A stretch of 64,000 bases of DNA from Nocardioides oceani (GTDB lineage Bacteria > Actinomycetota > Actinomycetes > Propionibacteriales > Nocardioidaceae), in the NCBI RefSeq assembly GCF_030412965.1, contig NZ_JAUHJQ010000005.1, positions 62,001-126,000 of the forward strand, read 5' to 3'. This document shows, piece by piece, positions 57,776 through 64,000 of the stretch (positions are counted from its first letter, which is position 1; every line of letters starts with the position of its first letter). The notes under the pieces were generated by a model. It worked only from the letters and a program-made list of their open reading frames with translations. It was not told the DNA's origin and searched no databases. The translations under genes and the position numbers were made by a program.

Positions 57776-60747
57776 ACCGCGCGGCGACCTCCAAGGGTGC
57801 CCTGGTCCGGCTGGGGTTCCTCGACACCGAGGCCGCCGTCGCCCACCTGCATGCCCTCGGGCCGACCGCCGACGAGCTGCTCCACCTCCTCTCACGGACC
57901 GCCGACCCCGACCTCGCGCTCGGCACGCTCGTCCGGCTGGCCGAGGCGCTCGACGACCCGGCCGCGATGGTCGAGGCGCTGGTCGACGACGAGGGCACCG
58001 CGATGCGGCTGCTGTGCGTGCTGGGCGCCTCCGAGGCGCTGGGCGAGCACCTGTGCCGGCACCCGCACCAGTGGCGCGAGCTCACCGACCCGACGCTCGG
58101 ATCGACCCGGCCGGCGGCGTACGCCCTGCGCGCGACGCTGCTGGCCAGCGTCGGCGCGGACCCGGACGCGGCCGACCCGGTGGCCACGCTGCCCGACGCC
58201 GAGGCGCTCGACGCGCTGCGGGTGGAGTACCGCCGGCTGCTGCTCCGCCTGGCCGCCCGCGACCTGGCGCACGACCTCGGCGTCGACGACACGGCCGCCG
58301 AGCTCAGCGACCTCGCCGCCGGCACCCTCGAGGCCGCCCTGGCCGTGGCCCGACAGCGGGTGGGGGAACAGGCGGCGCTCGCGCGGCTCGCGGTCATCGC
58401 GATGGGCAAGTGCGGCGGGCACGAGCTCAACTACGTCTCCGACGTCGACGTGGTCTTCGTCCACGAGCCGGCCGAGGGCGCCGACGACCACGCCGCGCTG
58501 CGGGCCGCGACGCAGCTGGCCAGCAACCTGATGCAGGTGTGCTCCGACCAGACCGCCGAGGGCACCATCTGGCCCGTCGACGCCGCCCTGCGGCCGGAGG
58601 GCAAGGCCGGGCCGCTGACGCGGACCCTCGCCAGCCACCAGGGCTACTACGAGCGCTGGGCGAAGACCTGGGAGTTCCAGGCGCTGCTCAAGGCGCGCCC
58701 CGTCGCCGGCGACCGCGCGCTCGGTACGGCGTACGTCGAGATGGTCTCGCCGCTGGTGTGGAGCGCCGCGGAGCGCGAGGGCTTCGTCGCCGACACCCAG
58801 GCCATGCGCCGCCGGGTCGTCGAGCACATCCCGGCGCGCGAGGCCGACCGGCAGCTCAAGCTCGGCTCCGGCGGGCTGCGCGACGTGGAGTTCGCCGTCC
58901 AGCTGCTGCAGCTCGTCCACGGCCGCGGCGACGAGGCGATCCGCGCCACGGCCACGCTGAGCGCGCTGGCCGAGCTGACCCGCGGCGGGTACGTCGGCCG
59001 CGAGGACGGCGAGGCGCTGCACGAGGCCTACGCGTTCCTGCGCACCCTCGAGCACCGGATCCAGCTGTTCCGGCTGCGGCGCACCCACGTCGTCCCCGAG
59101 GACGAGGAGGCGATGCGCCGGCTGGGCCGCAGCGTCGGCTACCTCCGCGACAGCGCGGCCGCGCTGGACAAGGAGTGGCAGCACCACCGGCGCGAGGTCC
59201 GCCGCCTCCACGAGAAGATCTTCTACCGGCCCCTGCTCGAGGCCGTCGCCTCCATCCCCGGCCCCGGCGTCCGGCTGTCGACCGCGGCGGCGGGGGAGCG
59301 GCTCGCCGCGCTGGGCTTCTTCGACGCGCAGGCCGCGCTGCGCAACCTCGAGGCGCTGACCTCCGGCGTCTCGCGCAGCGCGAACATCCAGCGGGCGCTG
59401 CTGCCGGTGATGCTCCAGTGGTTCGCCGAGGGGCCGGACCCGGACGCGGGGTTGTTCGGCTTCCGGCGGATCAGCGAGGCCCTCGGCGACAGCCCGTGGT
59501 ACCTCAAGACGCTGCGCGACGAGGGCCAGGTCGCCGAGCGGCTGGCGCTGGTGCTCTCGCGGTCCCGCTACGCCACCAGCCTGCTGGAGCGCGAGCCGCA
59601 GGGCGTGCGGATCCTCGGCGGGGACCTCGCCCCGCTCGGCGCGGAGGCGCTCGTCGAGGAGATGCAGGCCTCCGCAGGACGGCAGCAGGACCCCGAGAAG
59701 GCGGTGCGCGCGGTGCGGGCCGTCCGTCGCCGCGAGCTGTTCCGGATCGCTGCCGGCGACCTGGTCGGCCTCATCCCGGTCGACACGGTCGGCGCCGCGC
59801 TGAGCCGGCTCACCGACGCGACGCTCGAGGCGACCCTCCAGGTGGTCGGGCGGGCCGTGTGCGAGCAGCGAGGCCTCGACGAGCCGCCGACCCGGATGGC
59901 CGTCGTCGCGATGGGGCGGTACGGCGGCTTCGAGCTGTCCTACGGCTCCGACGCGGACGTCCTGTTCGTGCACGAGCCGGTCCCCGGCGCTGACCCGCAG
60001 CGCGCGTCGTCGTACGCGCAGGCGGTGGCCAACGAGCTGCGCCGGCTGCTCGCCCTGCCCGGGGGCGACCCGGCGCTGGTGGTCGACGCCGACCTGCGCC
60101 CCGAGGGCAAGCAGGGCGCGTTGGTCCGCACGCTCGACTCCTACGCGGCGTACTACGCCAAGTGGTCGATGGTCTGGGAGGCCCAGGCCCTGCTCCGCGC
60201 CGACGCCGTGGTCGGCGACCTCGACCTGCGCCGCCGCTTCGAGGAGCTGGTCGACCCGCTGCGCTTCCCCGAGGGCGGCATCTCCGAGGACGACGTGCGG
60301 GAGGTGCGCCGGATCAAGGCGCGCGTGGACCGCGAACGGTTGCCGCGCGGCGCCGACCCGCAGATGCACCTCAAGCTCGGCCGGGGCGGGCTGGCCGACA
60401 TCGAGTGGACCGCGCAGCTGCTGCAGATGCGGCACGCCGGCCGCGTCGAGGGCTTGCGCACGACGCGGACGATGGCGGCGCTCGACGCGGCCCGCGACGC
60501 CGACCTGCTCGACGCCGCCGACGCCGACGTGCTCCAGGAGACCTGGCGCCACGTCAGCCGCACCCGCAACGCCGTGACGCTGGTGCGCGGCACGCCGTCG
60601 GACCAGCTGCCGCGCGACGCGCGCGAGCGCGCGGCGGTCGCGAGCATCCTCGGCTACCCGTCCGGCGAGACCGACGGGATGGTCAACGACCACCTGCGCC
60701 ACATCCGCCGGGCGACGGCCGTCGTCGACCGGGTCTTCTGGGAGTGA
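57772..60747 (+). CDS. glnE: Bifunctional glutamine synthetase adenylyltransferase/deadenylylase
   Basis: The 991-residue protein has two nucleotidyltransferase domains. The N-terminal one has GGHELNYVSDVDVVFVHE (Asp224, Asp226) and the C-terminal one has GGFELSYGSDADVLFVHE (Asp727, Asp729); each is followed by RPEGKAG/RPEGKQG and LKLGSGGLRDVEF / LKLGRGGLADIEW, typical of GlnE. It adds or removes AMP on glutamine synthetase. The GTG start overlaps the amidotransferase stop by 4 bp. All four catalytic Asp residues are intact, so both activities are predicted. Confidence 0.95.
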   Translation: MNRAATSKGALVRLGFLDTEAAVAHLHALGPTADELLHLLSRTADPDLALGTLVRLAEALDDPAAMVEALVDDEGTAMRLLCVLGASEALGEHLCRHPHQWRELTDPTLGSTRPAAYALRATLLASVGADPDAADPVATLPDAEALDALRVEYRRLLLRLAARDLAHDLGVDDTAAELSDLAAGTLEAALAVARQRVGEQAALARLAVIAMGKCGGHELNYVSDVDVVFVHEPAEGADDHAALRAATQLASNLMQVCSDQTAEGTIWPVDAALRPEGKAGPLTRTLASHQGYYERWAKTWEFQALLKARPVAGDRALGTAYVEMVSPLVWSAAEREGFVADTQAMRRRVVEHIPAREADRQLKLGSGGLRDVEFAVQLLQLVHGRGDEAIRATATLSALAELTRGGYVGREDGEALHEAYAFLRTLEHRIQLFRLRRTHVVPEDEEAMRRLGRSVGYLRDSAAALDKEWQHHRREVRRLHEKIFYRPLLEAVASIPGPGVRLSTAAAGERLAALGFFDAQAALRNLEALTSGVSRSANIQRALLPVMLQWFAEGPDPDAGLFGFRRISEALGDSPWYLKTLRDEGQVAERLALVLSRSRYATSLLEREPQGVRILGGDLAPLGAEALVEEMQASAGRQQDPEKAVRAVRAVRRRELFRIAAGDLVGLIPVDTVGAALSRLTDATLEATLQVVGRAVCEQRGLDEPPTRMAVVAMGRYGGFELSYGSDADVLFVHEPVPGADPQRASSYAQAVANELRRLLALPGGDPALVVDADLRPEGKQGALVRTLDSYAAYYAKWSMVWEAQALLRADAVVGDLDLRRRFEELVDPLRFPEGGISEDDVREVRRIKARVDRERLPRGADPQMHLKLGRGGLADIEWTAQLLQMRHAGRVEGLRTTRTMAALDAARDADLLDAADADVLQETWRHVSRTRNAVTLVRGTPSDQLPRDARERAAVASILGYPSGETDGMVNDHLRHIRRATAVVDRVFWE

Positions 60748-60755
60748 GGAACCAC

Positions 60756-61541
60756 ATGAGCGACACCATGGACACCGCTGCCCGCGCGGGCGAGCTGCTG
60801 CGCCTCCACCGCGAGCCCGAGCTGCTCACCGTCGTCAACGTCTGGGACGCGATCAGCGCGAAGGTGGTCGCCGACGTGCCCGGCACCCGCGCGCTCGCGA
60901 CCGCCAGCCACTCGATCGCCGCCACCCTCGGCTACGAGGACGGCGAGAACATCCCGCTCGACGAGATGCTCGACATGGTCGCCCGCATCGTGCGCGCGAC
61001 CGACCTCCCGGTCACCGCCGACCTCGAGGGCGGGTACGGCGACGCCGCCGGCACGATCCGGCGCGCCATCGACGTGGGCGTGGTCGGCGCGAACCTCGAG
61101 GACCAGCTCAAGCCGCTCGCCGAGGCCGCCCGGCAGGTCGAGGACGTCGTCCGCGTGGCCGAGCAGGCCGGCATCGACTTCGTGCTCAACGCCCGCACCG
61201 ACGTGTTCCTCCGGGCCGGCGACCGCGACCGCGGCGAGGTGCTGGCCGACGCTGTCGAGCGGGGACGTGCCTTCCTCGACGCCGGCGCACCCGTCGTCTT
61301 CGTCCCGGGGTTCCTCTCCGAGGAGGAGGTCGCCGCGCTCGTCGACGCCTTCGGGCCGCAGCGGCTGACCCTGATCGGCCTGCCCGGCCACCCGCCGCTC
61401 GCGCGGCTCGAGGAGCTCGGCGTCGCGCGGGTCAGCTTCGGCCCCGTGCCGCAGAACGTCGCCCTCACCGCCCTGCAGCGGATGGTGGAGGAGGTCCACC
61501 GCGGCGGCACCGCCCCGGAGGACACCCGCCGCCTGAACTGA
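60756..61541 (+). CDS. PEP mutase/isocitrate lyase superfamily protein
   Basis: The 261-residue protein has the ICL/PEPM barrel pattern: VNVWDAISAKVVADVPGTRALATASHSIAATLGYEDGE, LPVTADLEGGYGDAAGT (metal-binding region), ANLEDQL, FVLNARTDVFLR, and LTLIGLPGHP. Members are lyases such as 2-methylisocitrate lyase-like or oxaloacetate hydrolase-like enzymes; the substrate is unknown here. The catalytic KKC(G/S) loop of ICL is absent, which favours another activity. ATG 60756 follows GGAG/GAGGA and lies 8 bp after the glnE stop. Confidence 0.85.
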   Translation: MSDTMDTAARAGELLRLHREPELLTVVNVWDAISAKVVADVPGTRALATASHSIAATLGYEDGENIPLDEMLDMVARIVRATDLPVTADLEGGYGDAAGTIRRAIDVGVVGANLEDQLKPLAEAARQVEDVVRVAEQAGIDFVLNARTDVFLRAGDRDRGEVLADAVERGRAFLDAGAPVVFVPGFLSEEEVAALVDAFGPQRLTLIGLPGHPPLARLEELGVARVSFGPVPQNVALTALQRMVEEVHRGGTAPEDTRRLN

Positions 61542-61572
61542 CCCGCTGGCCGGGCATGGGATGATCGCTGGC

Positions 61573-62268
61573 GTGGAGCGCCGCATGGATCCCGTCGTGC
61601 TGTGGGCACGCGCGCTCCTGGTGGCCCTCCTCGCGGTCTTCCTGGGCGCGGCCGGCCACGTCACCGCGGACGGCCTGCTGCCCGGCGCGGGCGTGATGGT
61701 GCTGGTCGTGGTGGTCGGCTCGGTGGTCTCCGCCGCCGTGCTGTCGCGGCCGGCCTCGACGTTCCGGGTGGTGGCGCTGCTCGTGGCGGGCCAGGCCGGG
61801 GTGCACGCCGTGCTCACCGCGACCGGCGGCCACGTCGGGGACGCGCCGCGCGCCGGCGTACCGCTCCCACGACCGGGGGAGGCCGTCCTCCCGCTCGTCG
61901 ACGGCCGCCGCGTGGGCTCGCTGCAGGAGGCCTACGAGACCGGCGGCCACGCCGTCGCGCCCGTCCTGCCGGTGGGCCACCTCGTCGACGACCTCACCGC
62001 TCACGCGCCGATGATGCTGGTCCACCTCGTCGCGGCCGTGCTGGTCGGCCTGTGGCTCGCGGCCGGCGAGCGCGCGCTCTGGACGCTCGTGGCGCTCGCC
62101 TCCACCGCCTTCCTCCGCCCCGTGCTGCGCGCCCTGGCGGTGCTTCGCACGGCCCGCGTGCCGTTCCCCGGCCCCCTCCCCGTGCCGGCCGCCGTGCCGG
62201 CGCCCCGCGTCCCCGTCCTCCTCGCGCGCTGCGTCGTACGCCGCGGCCCGCCTCTCCTCGCGGCCTGA
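61573..62268 (+). CDS. Predicted integral membrane protein, about 231 aa
   Basis: Three to four hydrophobic segments are visible (LWARALLVALLAVFLGAAGHV, GAGVMVLVVVVGSVVSAAVL, VVALLVAGQAGVHAVLTATGGHVG, MMLVHLVAAVLVGLWLAAGERALWTLVALA), with conserved-looking His residues near membrane ends (AGHVTAD, HAVLT, GHLVDDLTAHAPMM), a hint of metal handling. GTG 61573 follows a GATGAT box by 7 nt; ATG 61561 and ATG 61585 are alternatives. The next gene encodes a PepSY protein, and similar pairs occur with copper or heme functions in actinobacteria, but that is inference. Confidence 0.65.
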   Translation: MERRMDPVVLWARALLVALLAVFLGAAGHVTADGLLPGAGVMVLVVVVGSVVSAAVLSRPASTFRVVALLVAGQAGVHAVLTATGGHVGDAPRAGVPLPRPGEAVLPLVDGRRVGSLQEAYETGGHAVAPVLPVGHLVDDLTAHAPMMLVHLVAAVLVGLWLAAGERALWTLVALASTAFLRPVLRALAVLRTARVPFPGPLPVPAAVPAPRVPVLLARCVVRRGPPLLAA

Positions 62269-62366
62269 CCCCAGCCCGCCCGCGGACCACCCTCCGGTGG
62301 TCCGTCGTCCCCTGCGCGCCCGCCGGCCCCGCGGCCGACCGCCCGCGCCGTCTCGAGGAGAGACCC

Positions 62367-63866
62367 ATGACCGACCTCCGCGCGCCCGAGCGCGCCCCCG
62401 ACCCGACCCCTCGTCCGTCCCGCCCGTCCCGCCCGTCCCGCCCCGACGGGGCCGGCCGGCGCCGACCCTCGGGCGGAGGCCTGTTCCGCGCCGTGTGGCG
62501 CTGGCACTTCTTCGCCTCGTTCGTCGTCGTGCCGGTCCTGCTGGTCCTGGCGGTCACCGGACTGATCTACCTGTTCCGCTTCGAGCTCGAGCCACTGCTC
62601 CACCCCGACCTGATGAAGGCGGAGCCGACCGCCACCCAGCAGATCGCCCAGCCGTACTCCGCCCAGCTCGCCGCGGTCCAGTCGGCCTACCCCGACGCCA
62701 CCGTCGTCTCCCTGGCCGAGCCGCGCGAGGACGGCCGCAGCACGGTCTTCTCCGTCGAGCTGCCCGACGGCGAGGGCCGCGACGTGTTCGTCGACCCGTT
62801 CGCCGTCGAGGTGCTCGGCTCGATGGACCCCGACACGACGCTGTCGGGCACGGCCGTGCGGCTGCACGCCGACCTGATGGCCGGCCGGGTGGGCGACGCC
62901 GTCATGGAGCTCGGCGCGTGCTGGGCGATCGTCATGGCCGTCACCGGCTACTACCTCTTCCTGCGCGGTCGCCGTGCCCGTCGCCGCCGTGCCCGTCGCC
63001 GCCTGGCCCGCTCCGGCCGGCCGGGAGCACGGCTGCGCGCCCGGCACGGCGTCGTCGGCGCGGTCGTCGGCGTCGGCCTGCTGACCCTGCTCGTCTCCGG
63101 CCTGCCGTGGACGGGCTTCTGGGGCGCGAAGGTGCAGCAGATCGCCACCAGCCAGGGCTCCTCGCTGTGGAGCACCGACCACGGTGCGGTCTCCGACCCG
63201 GTGTCGACCCTCGACGAGTCGCTGCCGCACAGCCACGTCCAGGAGGCCCCCTGGGCGCAGCACAAGTCGGAGGTCCCGCGCTCGGAGGTTCCCGAGGACG
63301 GGGCGAAGGGCGTCAGCGTCGCGAACGTCGACACCGCCGTCGCCGTCGCCGAGCGCGAGGGCCTGCGGCGGCCGTTCACCGTCGCGCTGCCCAGCACCGA
63401 CGACGGCGTCTTCTCGGTCATCGGCTACGCGTTCGACGCCCCGTCGGACGAGCAGACGGTGCACGTCGACCGGTACGGCGGGGGCGTGGTCGACACCTAC
63501 GGGTACGACGAGTACCCGGCGCTGGCGAAGGTGGTCGCACAGGGGATCGGCCTGCACGAGGGACGGAGCCTGGGGCTGTGGTCGTTCTGGGGGGCCGCGC
63601 TCATGTGCCTGGGGATCATCGCCTCGTGCGTCACCGGACCGCTGATGTGGTGGCGCCGGCGACCCCGCGGCCGGTCCTCGATCGGGGCGCCCCGCGGCCG
63701 GATGCCGCTGCGGTCCACACCGGCGCTGCTCGTGGGCATCGTCGCCCTCGGTGTGCTGCTGCCGTTCTTCGGGCTCTCGCTGCTCGTGGCGCTGCTGCTG
63801 GACCAGCTCGTGCTGCGCCGGGTGCCGGCCCTGGCGGGGTGGTTCGACCGGCCCGACCGGGGTTGA
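62367..63866 (+). CDS. PepSY-TM family membrane protein (PiuB-like)
   Basis: The 499-residue protein has a Pro/Ser/Arg repeat at the N-terminus (RPSRPSRPSRPDG), a first membrane helix (FFASFVVVPVLLVLAVTGLIYLFRFELEPLLHPDL), an outside PepSY region (AVQSAYPDATVVSLAEPREDGRSTVFSVEL), and further helices (VMELGACWAIVMAVTGYYLFLRGRR, GVVGAVVGVGLLTLLVSGLPWTGFWGAK, and two near the C-terminus). This is the PepSY-associated TM family, often linked to iron, siderophore or electron transfer. ATG 62367 has GAGGAGAG at 5 nt. A terminal GGG-TTGA region leads into the control element at the window edge. Confidence 0.87.
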   Translation: MTDLRAPERAPDPTPRPSRPSRPSRPDGAGRRRPSGGGLFRAVWRWHFFASFVVVPVLLVLAVTGLIYLFRFELEPLLHPDLMKAEPTATQQIAQPYSAQLAAVQSAYPDATVVSLAEPREDGRSTVFSVELPDGEGRDVFVDPFAVEVLGSMDPDTTLSGTAVRLHADLMAGRVGDAVMELGACWAIVMAVTGYYLFLRGRRARRRRARRRLARSGRPGARLRARHGVVGAVVGVGLLTLLVSGLPWTGFWGAKVQQIATSQGSSLWSTDHGAVSDPVSTLDESLPHSHVQEAPWAQHKSEVPRSEVPEDGAKGVSVANVDTAVAVAEREGLRRPFTVALPSTDDGVFSVIGYAFDAPSDEQTVHVDRYGGGVVDTYGYDEYPALAKVVAQGIGLHEGRSLGLWSFWGAALMCLGIIASCVTGPLMWWRRRPRGRSSIGAPRGRMPLRSTPALLVGIVALGVLLPFFGLSLLVALLLDQLVLRRVPALAGWFDRPDRG

Positions 63867-63872
63867 GGAGGC

Positions 63873-64000
63873 CTTGAGGAAACCTCGCGGTTTCACCGCA
63901 GAGACCCTTGATCTGCGCTCGGCAGAGTTCTCGTCATCAAGGACTTCCGGTCCGGGGGACACCCGGCCGGCCCCCACCGAGAACTCCCCGAGAGGCTCCC
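63873..64000 (+). promoter_or_regulatory. Structured leader/control region (copy 2), gene beyond the right edge
   Basis: CTTGAGGAAA (63873) and a 37-bp block (63907-63943; 32 of 37 bases equal to 53651-53687, no gaps) have exactly the same 34-bp offset as in front of the TasA-like gene. A CCGG...CCGGG/CCCGG...CCGG hairpin follows, then CCGAGAGGCTCCC at the window end, where a start codon should come within a few bases. The controlled gene is outside the window and is predicted to be a second TasA-type exported protein. Confidence 0.6.

Overview
The window is very GC-rich chromosomal DNA with dense, often overlapping genes, many GTG starts and frequent start codons placed 6-7 nt after a TANNNT box (leaderless transcription). 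Gene content (Nif3/zinc-ribbon/RNase H-phosphatase block, glnA2-glnE block, panB, Rv2629-like protein, DUF222-HNH protein, ECF sigma factors paired with membrane proteins) points to an actinobacterium, most likely Nocardioidaceae. This is inferred from gene content, not from a database search.

Layout. Bases 1-5817 are the right end of a prophage: a leftward early operon (HNH protein, RecT-like annealase, YqaJ exonuclease, small unknowns, Cro-like HTH protein) faces a rightward repressor, an ImmA/IrrE-type peptidase and an MmpS-like membrane protein, with repeated operator-like sites between them. It ends at a tRNA 3'-end fragment, the expected attachment-site junction. Bases 5938-9353 hold a Tat-exported small protein, a DUF4331 protein, a His-rich protein, an Asp-rich exported protein and a Ser/Thr kinase. 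Bases 9361-18186 hold a lipoprotein, an MFS transporter, a two-component system with a repeat-bearing small protein, an SDR, an Rv2629-like protein and an acyl-CoA synthetase. Bases 18183-20310 hold an ECF sigma factor with a membrane partner and a 94-bp repeat array.

Bases 20366-33304 carry housekeeping and stress genes, including a frameshifted phosphotransferase-like gene, a yaaA/RNase II pair sharing one bidirectional -10 element, an exported metalloprotease-like protein, a zinc alcohol dehydrogenase and a PAS/GAF/SpoIIE phosphatase. A second ECF sigma/membrane beta-propeller pair lies at 33549-36040. A DUF222-HNH gene with a perfect actinobacterial SOS box precedes a 1.1-kb array of about eight ~140-bp repeats that shares its core with the 94-bp array. 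Next come two tandem alpha-hydroxy-acid oxidase paralogues, one Tat-exported and lacking catalytic residues, and rnpB.

Bases 44067-53494 hold small proteins, a taurine/nitrate-type ABC operon, a sorbosone dehydrogenase-like protein, panB, a VOC protein and nadE. Bases 53617-55231 hold a TasA-like exported protein with a structured leader. Bases 55301-60747 are glnA2, a membrane protein, a class I amidotransferase and glnE. The window ends with a PEP mutase-like protein, membrane proteins including a PepSY protein, and a second copy of the TasA-type leader at the right edge. The most unusual signals are this duplicated multi-part leader, the two related repeat arrays, the exported pseudo-oxidase and the bidirectional -10 promoter.
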